A DNA stretch of 64,000 nucleotides from Sulfurimonas sp. (GCF_028713515.1 NZ_JAQTOD010000003.1:248001-312000), one strand, 5' to 3'. Numbered from the stretch's first letter, positions 48,004-57,890 are shown. Notes: a model not told the origin generated them from the letters alone. Made by a program: numbers and translations.

Positions 48004-48579
48004 ATGATGAAAAAAATAGTAATTCTCTTTAGCGGTGATGGGTTTAATGCGCAAAATATTGTAAAAGAGCTGCACAACAAAGAGTGTATTGTTTTAGCAG
48101 GAATCACAAACAACGCAGATGCAAAAGGGATCCAAAAACTTCAAGATTTGGGCATAAAAGTTGAGGTTCTGGAGCATACAAATTTTAACTCTCGCACCGA
48201 GTTTGATGAAGAACTTGTAAAACTTATAGAGTCGTATAAGCCAGATTTGAGTGTTCTGAGTGGATTTATGAGAATTCTAAGCACTGCTTTTACTTCAAAA
48301 ATCAACTCCATAAATCTTCATCCTTCACTTCTGCCAAAATACAAAGGTGCAAAGGCGATAGAGGAGAGTTACTTGAGCAAAGACAGCCTTTTTGGAGTGA
48401 GTGTTCACTGGGTAAATAGCGAGCTTGATGGTGGTGAAATAATTTTGCAAAAAAGCCTAACAAGGGTTGACGATGATAGTTTTGAGGTGTTTAAAGCAAA
48501 GATAAAAGAGTTAGAGTTTGAGATAATGCCAAAAGCGGTAGTTGAAGCTCTATTATGCCCAACTTTAGGGCACAAGTAG
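48004..48579 (+). CDS. purN: Phosphoribosylglycinamide formyltransferase (GART)
   Basis: It transfers a formyl group from 10-formyl-THF to GAR in purine synthesis. The 191-aa protein has VILFSGDGFNAQNI (substrate loop), INLHPSLLPKYKGAKAIEES with the catalytic N and H, and WVNSELDGGEIILQ with the catalytic D. The frame is open upstream, but the family sequence starts at MMKK (48004 or 48007) just after the promoter. No clear ribosome binding site. Confidence 0.95.
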   Translation: MMKKIVILFSGDGFNAQNIVKELHNKECIVLAGITNNADAKGIQKLQDLGIKVEVLEHTNFNSRTEFDEELVKLIESYKPDLSVLSGFMRILSTAFTSKINSINLHPSLLPKYKGAKAIEESYLSKDSLFGVSVHWVNSELDGGEIILQKSLTRVDDDSFEVFKAKIKELEFEIMPKAVVEALLCPTLGHK

Positions 48580-48584
48580 AAAAA

Positions 48585-49604
48585 TTAGTTTATATCTGAC
48601 TTTGGAGTTAACGCTGTTGAAGATGGTAATTGTGGAAGTACGATTGTCTTTTTTCTTCCCTCTAGTGACTTTAGAAATGCTTCAATTTCGCTAGCTTCTT
48701 TGTCTGTTATAGTTGTGCCGAGTTGGATTCTACCCATCTCTTTTATAGCATCTTTAAGTTCCCAGAACTGACCATTATGGAAATATGGTGCCGTTTGAGT
48801 AATATTTCTTAGTGTTGGTACTTTTACTAGACCATCTTTGTTCCCTCTAAAATCACCAACTTCTTGGAACTTATAAGTGCCAGTTACATTAAACGCATTC
48901 ATCTCGCCACCAACAGCTATTCCAGTATGACAAGTTACACAACCCTTATCTATAAATGTTTTTAGCCCAGCTTTTTGTTCTTTTGTAAGTGCATTTTTCT
49001 TGCCATTTAAAAAGTCGTCATAAGCCGATGGAGTAACAAGTACTCTCTCAAATGTAGCGATAGTATCTGCTACCTTTTCAAAAGTTATTTTTACATCTTT
49101 GCCATAAGCATCTTTGAAATCCTTCACATATTGAGGCATAGAGGTCACAACTGCAACCACATGTTCAGGTGTTGCAGACATCTCTGGAGCAGCTTGGATA
49201 GGACCTTGCGCTTGCGCTTCTAGATGAGCATCTCTGCCGTCCCAAAACTGTGATGAGAAAAATACTGCATTATAAACTGTTGGCGAGTTTAGATGATGAG
49301 GGTTTGCGGTCCACTTATGCCCAATAGCGGCTGAAATACCATCGTCGCCACCTTCGCTTAGGTTGTGGCAACTGTTACAACTTATGAAACCACTTTTTGA
49401 TAGACGAGGATCAAAATATAGTTTTTTGCCAAGCTCAACTTTTTTGCCGGTTATAGGGTTTTTTGGATTATCAATTAACTTCATAAGCGCGGCTTTTGAG
49501 CTAGGAATAGCCACAAGACCAGCTTTTTTTGCGTCATCAACTAAGCTAGAAGCAAGAAGAGAAGAGGTTATGAGTACGACTGAGAGGGCTATTTTTTTAT
49601 ACAT
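48585..49604 (-). CDS. ccpA: Di-haem cytochrome c peroxidase (CcpA/MauG type)
   Basis: The 339-aa protein has a signal peptide and two c-type haem sites, CNSCH (high-potential site by position in this fold is the later one) and CVTCH. The family motifs LSPTVYNAVFF-like NSPTVYNAVFF, FWDGRDAHLEAQAQGPI and KVPTLRNITQTAPYFHNG follow. It reduces hydrogen peroxide in the periplasm using cytochrome c. The ATG at 49604 has an AAAGGA site; the frame is open to 49634. Convergent with purN. Confidence 0.94.
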   Translation of the reverse strand: MYKKIALSVVLITSSLLASSLVDDAKKAGLVAIPSSKAALMKLIDNPKNPITGKKVELGKKLYFDPRLSKSGFISCNSCHNLSEGGDDGISAAIGHKWTANPHHLNSPTVYNAVFFSSQFWDGRDAHLEAQAQGPIQAAPEMSATPEHVVAVVTSMPQYVKDFKDAYGKDVKITFEKVADTIATFERVLVTPSAYDDFLNGKKNALTKEQKAGLKTFIDKGCVTCHTGIAVGGEMNAFNVTGTYKFQEVGDFRGNKDGLVKVPTLRNITQTAPYFHNGQFWELKDAIKEMGRIQLGTTITDKEASEIEAFLKSLEGRKKTIVLPQLPSSTALTPKSDIN

Positions 49605-49692
49605 AAAGATTCCTTTTTGTGTGTTGTATGACATTTTATATCTATTGTACTGAATTTGGTATAATAATCAACAAATAGTTTCAAGGATTAAT

Positions 49693-50427
49693 ATGAGAGA
49701 CAAGCTAGGAAAGTGCACAACAAGTATTAATGTACATAAATTAGACAAAAGATTTTTGAGCTATAACACGCTGATTTTAGCAGAAGAAGGGTCTGGTAAA
49801 ACAAATTTAGCGTGCAGGATAAGAAATTTTGCAATTGATAGCGGAGTAGCAACGCTCTATATGGATTTTGCAGATTCAAACGAAGAGGATATTGAGATAA
49901 GATACAAAGATGAGTATTTCAACTACATAAGATTTGAAGAGAGTGAGGAGTTTGACGCTAAATTTAAGCAGTTAATTTCTGAGAAAAAACATATTTATAT
50001 GGCAACAAATCCAAACTATTTCTCAAATAAAAGAGATATAAGAAGTAGATTATCTCAAGTAATCACACAGCAAGAGTTAATAGATAACTACTACTACTTT
50101 TTTCATGATATAGAAAATTTAAATGGTTTTTATACAAAATTTGAGGATTTTTTACTTTATATGTTGGGCTTTATGAATCTAAAAAAATATGGATTTACAT
50201 TTTTAGCTCAGCCTCATAGCACTTTTGAGAGCCAGCAGATAAAACTGCTTTTTACATATCTTTATCTTGGAAAATGCTCAAACCTAAACTATTTTAACAC
50301 AGCAAAACTAAAAACACTATCAAAAAATAAGTTCTTTTTTCAGTATAGAACAGCTCATCCAACACTCGCTTTTAGCGATATAAAGAGCGATTTTGTGCAG
50401 ATAGATGAGTACAAGATCGAGGAGTAG
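49693..50427 (+). CDS. P-loop ATP-binding protein of unknown role
   Basis: The 244-aa protein has a P-loop LAEEGSGKTNLACRI (about residues 31-45) and YMDFADSN as a possible Walker B strand. The rest is unlike known domains and rich in aromatic residues and lysine. It reads as a HerA/KAP-like small ATPase but I cannot assign it. An AAGGA site precedes the ATG; it ends 2 nt before the NAD(P)HX repair gene, implying cotranscription. Confidence 0.7.
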   Translation: MRDKLGKCTTSINVHKLDKRFLSYNTLILAEEGSGKTNLACRIRNFAIDSGVATLYMDFADSNEEDIEIRYKDEYFNYIRFEESEEFDAKFKQLISEKKHIYMATNPNYFSNKRDIRSRLSQVITQQELIDNYYYFFHDIENLNGFYTKFEDFLLYMLGFMNLKKYGFTFLAQPHSTFESQQIKLLFTYLYLGKCSNLNYFNTAKLKTLSKNKFFFQYRTAHPTLAFSDIKSDFVQIDEYKIEE

Positions 50428-50429
50428 GG

Positions 50430-51797
50430 GTGCAAAATCTTTTTGACGAGGTAGTATCACTAGACAGAAGATGTTATGAGGAGTTTTTCTTAAGTGAGGA
50501 TCTGCTTATGGAACATGCCGCGGGTGGCATGGCTGCTTATATCAGAGAGAATTTTCCTAAAAATTCAAAAATAATAGTTGTTTGCGGAGCCTCAAATAAT
50601 GGAGCCGATGGTTTGGCTCTTGCTAGGATTTTGCATGGAGATTATGCCGTTTCTATCTTTTACGCAAACAAGCCAAAATCAGCAATGGCACTTCTTCAAG
50701 AGAAACGAGCTAAGAGTATAGGTGTTAGAGAGTGCAGAGAGATTGAGGATTGTGCTGTTTTGGTGGATGCAATCTTTGGGACTGGTTTTGGTGGGGAATT
50801 AAGCACAGAATTAAGCATTCTTATTGAGAAAATGAACCAAATAAAAGCTTTTAAAATAGCGTGCGATATTCCATCGGCTTGGGTTTTTAAAGCAGATGTC
50901 ACACTAACAATGGGTGCTTTAAAAAAGAGTATGTTTTTAGATGAAACAAAAGAGAGAATAGGGGAAATAAAAGTTATAGATCTTGGGGTTTCTAGGAGTT
51001 TTTATGAGACAAAAAGCAACTGGAGACTTCTTGATTTAGGTGATATAAAACTTCCAAATAGAGAAAAACAAGATGTTCACAAGGGGAACTATGGGCATCT
51101 GGCAATAGCCTCAGGGAGTAAAATTGGAGCCGGTGTAATCAGTGGTTTGAGTGCTTTAAGGTTTGGAAGTGGGCTAGTAACGCTTGTTGGGTATGAGAAT
51201 CCACAAATTCCGCACACACTGATGTATTCTCATGAGTTACCAAAAAATAGCACTGCATTAGCTATTGGCATGGGGCTTGGAGAGGAATTTAGTATAATTG
51301 AGTTAGATAAATTTTTAGATAACAATCTTCCACTAATCGGAGATGCGGATATTTTTTATATGCCGATTCTTTTAGAGATTTTAAAGAGACAAAGCGTTGT
51401 TCTAACGCCACATCCAAAAGAGTTTATCTCACTTTTAAAAATGACAAATATTGCAGATATAAGTGTTGAGGTTTTGCAGAAAAATCGTTTTTTTTATGCA
51501 GAGAAATTTTGCGCTAAGTTTCCAACAGCAGTACTGCTCTTAAAAGGTGCAAATGTAATAATTGGTAAAGATGGCGATTTTTTTGTAAATCCGCACGGAA
51601 CTTCTGCTCTTGCAAAAGGTGGTAGCGGGGATGTTTTAAGTGGGCTTATTGGCGCACTTTTGGCACAGGGTTATACACCATTAGACTCTGCGATAAACGG
51701 CTCTTTGGCTCACGCTCTTTTGAGTAAAAATTATGATGGAGTTGATTTTTCGCTCACTCCAGATGAGTTAATAAGCGGAATTGGTAAACTTAAATAA
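50430..51797 (+). CDS. nnr: Bifunctional NAD(P)HX epimerase/dehydratase (Nnr)
   Basis: It repairs hydrated NAD(P)H. The 455-aa protein has an N-terminal YjeF_N epimerase domain (about residues 1-200, VVCGASNNGADGLALAR; VDAIFGTGFGGEL) and a C-terminal ADP/ATP-dependent dehydratase domain (about 210-455; HKGNYGHLAIASGS; VLTPHPKEF; NPHGTSALAKGGSGDVLSGL). The start is GTG with GAGGAG upstream. Confidence 0.95.
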   Translation: MQNLFDEVVSLDRRCYEEFFLSEDLLMEHAAGGMAAYIRENFPKNSKIIVVCGASNNGADGLALARILHGDYAVSIFYANKPKSAMALLQEKRAKSIGVRECREIEDCAVLVDAIFGTGFGGELSTELSILIEKMNQIKAFKIACDIPSAWVFKADVTLTMGALKKSMFLDETKERIGEIKVIDLGVSRSFYETKSNWRLLDLGDIKLPNREKQDVHKGNYGHLAIASGSKIGAGVISGLSALRFGSGLVTLVGYENPQIPHTLMYSHELPKNSTALAIGMGLGEEFSIIELDKFLDNNLPLIGDADIFYMPILLEILKRQSVVLTPHPKEFISLLKMTNIADISVEVLQKNRFFYAEKFCAKFPTAVLLLKGANVIIGKDGDFFVNPHGTSALAKGGSGDVLSGLIGALLAQGYTPLDSAINGSLAHALLSKNYDGVDFSLTPDELISGIGKLK

Positions 51798-51860
51798 TAA
51801 CAAACCTTACATTTTTGAAAAATTTGTTTTGGTGTGTAATATCAGATAATAAGGAATAAT

Positions 51861-52640
51861 ATGAAAGATATACTAAAAATTGGAAAGTACGAATTAGGTT
51901 CTAGGTTAATTGTTGGAAGTGGAAAATATAAAGATTTTTTAACAACAAAAGAGGCAACTCTTGCAAGTGGAAGCGAACTAATTACGGTAGCTGTTCGTAG
52001 GCTTAATATCACAGACCCAGATAAAGAAAATTTGCGAGACACATTTAAAGGTACAAATGTAAAGTTTTTACCAAACTCTGCTGGATGTACTACTGCAGAG
52101 GAAGCGATAACAACTTTTCGTTTAACTCGTGAGGCAACGGGGATTGATTTGATAAAACTTGAGGTAATCGGCGATACCTTAAAAACTCTCTATCCGGATG
52201 TTTTGGAAACTATTAAGGCTTGCGAAATTTTGGCTCGTGAAGGTTTTACTATTATGGCATACACTTCAGATGATCCGATCATGGCAAAAAGACTCGAAGA
52301 TGCAGGAGCTCACGCTATTATGCCTCTTGCTGCGCCTATTGGGAGTGGTTTAGGAATTCAAAATCCTTACAATATAGTTTTTATCCGTGAGGCGGTTGGT
52401 GTTCCAGTTATAGTAGATGCTGGCATCGGGTGTGCTAGTGACGCGGCTTATGCTATGGAGCTTGGAGCTGACGGCGTACTTACAAACACGGCAATTGCCG
52501 GCGCGCAAAACCCAATAATGATGGCAGAAGCAATGAAACATGCAGTAATTGCTGGGCGAATGAGTTATCTCTCTGGACGAATCGCAAAACGACCATATGC
52601 AACGGCGTCAAGCCCAATAAACGGGATGATACAGTTTTAA
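51861..52640 (+). CDS. thiG: Thiazole synthase
   Basis: ThiG makes the thiazole phosphate of thiamine from DXP, dehydroglycine and ThiS thiocarboxylate. The 259-aa protein has [21 protein letters not shown] (with an AVR core), the Schiff-base lysine in [24 protein letters not shown] and [17 protein letters not shown]. The ATG has an AAGGAA site. thiS, thiF and thiH are not visible here. Confidence 0.96.
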   Translation: MKDILKIGKYELGSRLIVGSGKYKDFLTTKEATLASGSELITVAVRRLNITDPDKENLRDTFKGTNVKFLPNSAGCTTAEEAITTFRLTREATGIDLIKLEVIGDTLKTLYPDVLETIKACEILAREGFTIMAYTSDDPIMAKRLEDAGAHAIMPLAAPIGSGLGIQNPYNIVFIREAVGVPVIVDAGIGCASDAAYAMELGADGVLTNTAIAGAQNPIMMAEAMKHAVIAGRMSYLSGRIAKRPYATASSPINGMIQF

Positions 52641-52662
52641 AAAGTTATATCTATCTTTGACA

Positions 52663-52938
52663 CTAAATCTCAATTTTATTTGAGAGATGTGTCATAAGTA
52701 GAAGTTGCCCCATTCCCTCAAAGAATTTATCAACTCCCATATCTTTGGCATTAAGTGACTTCTCAAGTGCAGTTAAAAAAACAATCTGCGACTCATCGGA
52801 TGCCATCATAAAAGTCTCTAAAATATAACCAAATGTAAGAGTATGTGTCTCGCCGTTTACAACAAACCCTATTGAAGAGTTGATGTCAATTCCCTCTTGC
52901 AGTAGAAGATTCTTACACTTTTGCTCTATCGCACTCAT
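52663..52938 (-). CDS. Small protein coupled to the AGCS symporter
   Basis: A 91-aa, mostly helical acidic protein (ILETFMMASDESQIVFLTALEKS) with no signal peptide or recognised domain. Its ATG overlaps the symporter stop by 4 nt, so it is translationally coupled. Function unknown. Confidence 0.65.
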   Translation of the reverse strand: MSAIEQKCKNLLLQEGIDINSSIGFVVNGETHTLTFGYILETFMMASDESQIVFLTALEKSLNAKDMGVDKFFEGMGQLLLMTHLSNKIEI

Positions 52939-54380
52939 CTTATCGCCTCCGCGTCAAGTTCCCCGCTTTTTAGTTTTGCCATATAGACATTAAGCTGTGT
53001 TTTAACATCTCCACTAAGAATAAAGAGTCCTAAAATATTAGGTAGCGCCATCATTAAAAATAGCATAGAGCTAAAATCAACCATTACGCCGGTATTAACA
53101 ACTGTACTAATGATTGTAAGTGAGAGAAAAATCAGTTTATATATCATAGATGAGTTTGAGCCAAAAAGATAAACCCAAGCGCGTTCTCCATAATATGACC
53201 AAGAGATAAGAGTTGAAAAAGCAAACATAAATATGCTTGCTGTCAAAATGATAGGAAACCACCAAATAACTGTTCCATATGCTACGCTCGTTAAGGCAGC
53301 GCCTTGTTTTGCCTCTATGAGTGCCATATATGCCCCGTCGTGAGCATAAACACCAGTAATCACAATAACAAGTGCCGTCATCGTGCATATAACAACAGTG
53401 TCGATAAATGGCTCGTATAGTGCGATAAGACCTTGTCTGATTGCATATTTTGTTTTTGCCGGGGCATGTGCTATTGGGGATGAGCCAATACCTGCTTCAT
53501 TTGAAAAAGCAGCTCTTTGGAATCCTTGTATGATGGCGCCAAGAGTACCGCCATAAACCGCACTTGCAGAGAATGCTTCATGAAAAATTATACTAAATGC
53601 ATCATCTATTTTGTCAAAATGATATCCTAAAATCCAGATTGAAGCACCAATATAGACAATCGCCATAAAAGGAACAAGAACTTCAGTGGTTGATGCAATT
53701 CTTTTGATATCCCCAATAATAACAGAACCAACTAAAATCGCGATTATGATTCCAAAAACTATGGGATAGTGAGCAAAAAATGGTATCTCTTGAGAGACGG
53801 CGCTTAGCGCTTGAGATACTTGAAAAGTGTTTCCGCCACCAATTGCACCACCAATCATAAGAACTGCAAAAATAAGAGAGAGGATTTTCCCAAATTTGGC
53901 ATATCCCTTTTGTGCCAATCCTTTTGAGAGATACTCCATGGCACCGCCCATAATGCTTCCATCTTTTAGGAATTCCCTGTATTGGATTGAAAGTGTTACT
54001 TCTGTGAATTTTAGGCTCATTCCTAAAAAACCAGCAATTATCATCCAGAATGTAGCTCCTGGACCACCTATTCCAATTGCAAGAGCAACACCTGCTATAT
54101 TGCCAAGACCAACAGTAGCACTAAGGGCAGTTGTTAATGCTCCAAGAGATGAGATTTGACCAACATCTTTTTCTGTGTCATATCTTCCTCTAAGTATGTC
54201 AAAAGAGTGTTTCATGGCTCTAAGGTTTATAAATTTTGTTAAAATTGTAAGATAGACCCCTCCAGAAATAAGCCAAGCAACAAGAAAAGGAAGTTTAACT
54301 CCATCGACATAACCAAACAGAATATCAAAAAAAAGAATTGCTTCTAAAAAAGAATTTATGTTACTAAAAAATTCGCTCAA
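52935..54380 (-). CDS. Sodium:alanine symporter (AGCS family)
   Basis: The 481-aa protein has about 11 membrane helices and the AGCS signatures (ATVGLGNIAGVALAIGIGGP, FQRAAFSNEAGIGSSPIAHA, FAFSTLISWSYYGERAWVYL). It imports alanine and/or glycine with Na+. It forms a unit with the 91-aa gene downstream. Confidence 0.93.
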   Translation of the reverse strand: MSEFFSNINSFLEAILFFDILFGYVDGVKLPFLVAWLISGGVYLTILTKFINLRAMKHSFDILRGRYDTEKDVGQISSLGALTTALSATVGLGNIAGVALAIGIGGPGATFWMIIAGFLGMSLKFTEVTLSIQYREFLKDGSIMGGAMEYLSKGLAQKGYAKFGKILSLIFAVLMIGGAIGGGNTFQVSQALSAVSQEIPFFAHYPIVFGIIIAILVGSVIIGDIKRIASTTEVLVPFMAIVYIGASIWILGYHFDKIDDAFSIIFHEAFSASAVYGGTLGAIIQGFQRAAFSNEAGIGSSPIAHAPAKTKYAIRQGLIALYEPFIDTVVICTMTALVIVITGVYAHDGAYMALIEAKQGAALTSVAYGTVIWWFPIILTASIFMFAFSTLISWSYYGERAWVYLFGSNSSMIYKLIFLSLTIISTVVNTGVMVDFSSMLFLMMALPNILGLFILSGDVKTQLNVYMAKLKSGELDAEAIR

Positions 54381-54468
54381 AATTTACCTCAAATGCTAAG
54401 TTAAAGAATTGTAACAAACTAATCTTAATCTCATTTTTAGTAACTTTTAAAAATTTATGATTAGACTA

Positions 54469-54497
54469 TTGACATATTAATTGTAACTGACTATAAT
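54469..54497 (+). promoter_or_regulatory. Consensus promoter of the five-tRNA cluster
   Basis: A perfect TTGACA, a 17-nt spacer, then a perfect TATAAT, 42 nt before tRNA-Pro. This is the strongest promoter sequence seen in the window. Confidence 0.85.
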
Positions 54498-54539
54498 TTC
54501 GCCTCGTTAACCAGTCTAATAGCTGTTTATCGTGTAGGT

Positions 54540-54617
54540 CGGGGTGTAGCTCAGTATGGTTAGAGTACTTGGTTTGGGACCAAGGGGCCGAAGGTTCGAG
54601 TCCTTTCACCCCGACCA
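54540..54617 (+). tRNA. tRNA-Pro (TGG)
   Basis: The 78-nt cloverleaf has CGGGGTG/CACCCCG acceptor, an encoded CCA and anticodon TGG. Confidence 0.95.
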
Positions 54618-54643
54618 TTTTTTATTTTAATTGTTTTTAATAT

Positions 54644-54721
54644 GGTGGGATTAGCTCAGTTGGTTAGAGCACTGGTTTGTGGTGCCGGGGGTCACGGGTT
54701 CGAGCCCCGCATCCCACCCCA
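54644..54721 (+). tRNA. tRNA-His (GTG)
   Basis: The cloverleaf has a GTGGGAT/ATCCCAC acceptor, an encoded CCA, anticodon GTG and the extra 5' G (G-1) facing C73 that identifies tRNA-His. Confidence 0.95.
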
Positions 54722-54771
54722 TAATTAAATAAAAAAATGTAAAACCTAATAATAAAATATAAAATATAGTG

Positions 54772-54848
54772 GCGTTCGTGGCTCAATTGGATAGAGTTTC
54801 GGACTTCGAATCCGACGGTTATAGGTTCGAATCCTATCGGGCGCACCA
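54772..54848 (+). tRNA. tRNA-Arg (TCG)
   Basis: The 77-nt cloverleaf has GCGTTCG/CGGGCGC acceptor, an encoded CCA and anticodon TCG. Confidence 0.95.
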
Positions 54849-54862
54849 TTATTATAATGAAT

Positions 54863-54939
<77 letters not shown>

Positions 54940-54974
54940 CTTTACTTTAAAAGTAAAAATTATTAGACAAATGT

Positions 54975-55059
54975 GCGGATGTGGTGAAATTGGTAGACAC
55001 GCCAGACTTAGGATCTGGTGCCGCAAGGTGTGAAAGTTCGAGTCTTTTCATCCGCACCA
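54975..55059 (+). tRNA. tRNA-Leu (TAG)
   Basis: The 85-nt class II tRNA has GCGGATG/CATCCGC acceptor, a long variable arm, an encoded CCA and anticodon TAG. Confidence 0.95.
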
Positions 55060-55195
55060 CCCATAAAACCAAAATATTTTTTTGGATTTTCTTTCTTTTA
55101 TTTCTTTCAAGAATTTAACTAAACATAAAACTTATTACATTAATTTTAAAAAATAAGTGCAATTTCTATTTAAAATTAACTAATCAATTTTCTGC

Positions 55196-55226
55196 TCCTA
55201 TAAAGTTGTCTCACTTTTATAGGAGG
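55196..55226. terminator. Possible terminator of fliD
   Basis: CTCCTATAAA and TTTATAGGAG form a 10-bp stem with an 11-nt loop, 9 nt past the fliD stop. No strong T run follows. Confidence 0.45.
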
Positions 55227-55235
55227 GAGCTAAAA

Positions 55236-57890
55236 TTATTTGCTGGTCGCCGTTGAAGTATCTATTATCATCTTTAAAGATGAAAAATTTGAGTTTGCTT
55301 GGTTTATAAGAAGGTCATAAGAAGCAAACTTTACTTTCATTGCTTCGTAGCGAGCATCAAGCGACTTCATGTTCTTTGACCGTTCTGCTGTTAAAGATGC
55401 GGCACTGTTTTTTGTTGAAGTATTTAGGCTGTCTATAACCCCATTAGTGTTAGTGTAACCTTTTAGTAAATCATTTAAAAATGTAAAAAGACCGTTATCT
55501 GTCGTAGAAGTCTCTGGAGAGAAACTGGTTGATTTTATGTTTGATAGCAATCCGCCGCCAACGCTGTCAGTAATAGTAAAAAGTTCCCCAATGGTTGAAT
55601 CTTTAGGTGTTAAAACCATTCTGTAATCAGAAGTATTATACTTTACGACACTTGCAGTTACTTTGGTGTTTAATGATGTATTGGCATTAATAGAATCTAC
55701 CATCTGTTGAAGAGTTGTTGTGGCACTATATGCTAGACTGTATCCTGTATCTCCTATATTTATATTCATTGTTCCGCCATTAATACCGTCACTAATAAGA
55801 CTGCTAGTTCCAGCAAAAGCGCCTGTAACAGTTTTTTCTGCGCTTGTAATTGTAGTTTTACCACTAAAAAATGCCTCAGTATCATCTGGAGCTGCATTCA
55901 TTTTTTCCAAAAATTTACTATCATCAAATGTCATTACTCCATCTTTGTCGATATCAATGCCATACTGTAAAAAAGATCGTCCTTTAGAGTCAGTAGATGT
56001 AATAAAATTAGTAATCTCCCGACCGATACCTCTAATACTGTTATTACCATTAAAGATTCCAGCGGTCTTGGCTTCGCTGTTGCTTCCGGTCATATCTGCA
56101 AGTTGTTTTATGAGGGTATTGTAGCTAGTTACAAGTCCTTTTATTTCGGTTGAAATTTGATCACGATTTTGAGTAATTGAGATGTTGGCACTTCCACCAT
56201 CCTTTAGTAAATTTACAGTAAGACCAGTTGCTATGTCGGTAATTGTATTTTTACTACGAGTCATAGCTATACCATCATATTTAAATGAAGCATCCTTTGC
56301 ATCTTGAATAACACTCATGCCTCCAGTGCTGGTGGTTGTTGAAGTTATTTGTGGCACTATATCGCCTATGGTTATTGGACCAGTAGTTACTTTGGGAACA
56401 AGTTGCATACGAAAACCACCCGCCCCATCATCTATAATGCTAGCAGTAACTAAATTTTTAAGGGTTGTGTCAGCATTAATGTTATCAGTTAATTGTTGTA
56501 GGGTAGTTGTGTCATTATAACCAATAGAGTAGTCCGTCCCATTAATATTAATCTTCATAAACCCATAAGTTCCACTGCCTGCAATAGCAGTATTAACTCC
56601 TGCAAAAGAACCAGTCTCTACACTGCCCGGTTCTGGTACTGTTGTTGTTAATTCGGCTGCAAGACCAGCTGATGAATCAGCGATTGTAATGGGTGCTGTA
56701 AGAGCTACTTTTGGAGCCAATACCATGCGAAATGAAGTTCCATCTGGCACAATACTTGCAGTAACCATTGCTCCTAGGCCTGCGACATCATTATTAATAC
56801 TGTCTGTTAGACCTTGTAGGGTAGTTGTGTCATCATACGCAAAGGAGTAAACCACTCCATTAACATTAATGTCGGTGTTTCCAGAAGTAGCGGCACTAGC
56901 AATAGTTGCAGATGCCCCTGAAAATAGCCCAGTTGTTACTGGACCGTTAGCGGCTGCTGCAGTTGTTTTTATTGAGGAAGTAAGTCCTGCATTTATTGCT
57001 GAGTCGCTAATTGTAATCGATGAAGAGACACCAGCTTTTGGCGTAAGTACCATCTTGTAGTCATTAGTCCCATTTTGCACAATACTGGCAGATACTTTTG
57101 TGCCAAGTGTGGCATGATTGTTGATGTCATCAGCTAATTGTTGAAGAGTTTTGGAGGCACTATAAGCAAAATTATAGGATACCCCATCAACTGAGATTAT
57201 TGTATCACCTGCTGTTCCTCCACTGGCAAGAGTAGATGACGCACTAGTAAACGACCCTGTGCTTACGCTTGGCATTTCAAGCAAGCCGCCAGTGAGATTT
57301 CCGCTAAGATCGCTTAACGAAATTGTCTGATCTTTCCCTGTATCTTTAGAAGTAAGTACAAGATTGTAAGTGTTTGCGCTAGTTTGTAAAATACTTGCAC
57401 CAATTTTGCTTCCAGCAATATCATTAATTTTATCTTTCAAATCACCAAGTGTAGTTGAGCTAGTATAGTCAACTTTGTAGTTGGTGCCAGCAATATTGAG
57501 ATTTAAAGTTCCATCCCCACTAGCTATATTTGTTGTAGTTGAAGCGAAATCACCAGATTTTAGAACGCTTTTTTTTGCGATACTGGTAACTTCCAATGAA
57601 AAATCATGTATCTGACTTCCAGAGAGAGCACTAACACTTACCCCATCGTTGCTGCCCGTAACTGTGCGCTTTTGGTAAAGAGTGTCGTTATCTAAAGCAC
57701 TTACGCTGGTTTTAAAAGAAGAAACCAAGCTAGTGAGTAAAGTAGATGCCTGTGTTTTTTGTGTATTTAAAGTAATTTTGTCATCAATAGGTTTGATGAT
57801 ATTAGCTTCATCATTGGCTCTTAACTTATCAATAACATCTGCGGTTAAAACCCCAGAGCCTATTCCTAGTGAGTTTATAGTTCCACTCAT
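55236..57890 (-). CDS. fliD: Flagellar filament cap FliD, enlarged by repeated modules
   Basis: FliD caps the growing filament and folds flagellin into place. The 884-aa protein starts MSGTINSLGIGSG (ATG at 57890 with AGGA; the frame is open to 57959). It has the FliD_N domain (to about residue 110) and FliD_C (about 525-690 and 795-870, with NGLFTFLNDLLKGY and NTSTKNSA). Between and within them are five copies of a ~90-residue module built as TGxFxG..IASG..INVNGVxYxxAYxxTTTLQQL and a following TASI...RMVLxPK...ITIxDS: residues ~112-200, 211-305, 320-410, 426-515 and 689-785. Other FliD proteins are usually 450-700 aa, so this is long. A sigma-28-like promoter lies upstream. Confidence 0.93.
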   Translation of the reverse strand: MSGTINSLGIGSGVLTADVIDKLRANDEANIIKPIDDKITLNTQKTQASTLLTSLVSSFKTSVSALDNDTLYQKRTVTGSNDGVSVSALSGSQIHDFSLEVTSIAKKSVLKSGDFASTTTNIASGDGTLNLNIAGTNYKVDYTSSTTLGDLKDKINDIAGSKIGASILQTSANTYNLVLTSKDTGKDQTISLSDLSGNLTGGLLEMPSVSTGSFTSASSTLASGGTAGDTIISVDGVSYNFAYSASKTLQQLADDINNHATLGTKVSASIVQNGTNDYKMVLTPKAGVSSSITISDSAINAGLTSSIKTTAAAANGPVTTGLFSGASATIASAATSGNTDINVNGVVYSFAYDDTTTLQGLTDSINNDVAGLGAMVTASIVPDGTSFRMVLAPKVALTAPITIADSSAGLAAELTTTVPEPGSVETGSFAGVNTAIAGSGTYGFMKININGTDYSIGYNDTTTLQQLTDNINADTTLKNLVTASIIDDGAGGFRMQLVPKVTTGPITIGDIVPQITSTTTSTGGMSVIQDAKDASFKYDGIAMTRSKNTITDIATGLTVNLLKDGGSANISITQNRDQISTEIKGLVTSYNTLIKQLADMTGSNSEAKTAGIFNGNNSIRGIGREITNFITSTDSKGRSFLQYGIDIDKDGVMTFDDSKFLEKMNAAPDDTEAFFSGKTTITSAEKTVTGAFAGTSSLISDGINGGTMNINIGDTGYSLAYSATTTLQQMVDSINANTSLNTKVTASVVKYNTSDYRMVLTPKDSTIGELFTITDSVGGGLLSNIKSTSFSPETSTTDNGLFTFLNDLLKGYTNTNGVIDSLNTSTKNSAASLTAERSKNMKSLDARYEAMKVKFASYDLLINQANSNFSSLKMIIDTSTATSK

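Noticed and set aside
54664..54849. Minus-strand open frame of 61 aa
   Set aside because: It is antisense to tRNA-His and tRNA-Arg and has no ribosome binding site.
55536..57557. CRISPR or DNA-level tandem array in the fliD region
   Set aside because: The repeats are at protein level (~90 residues), diverged in DNA, and within one frame.
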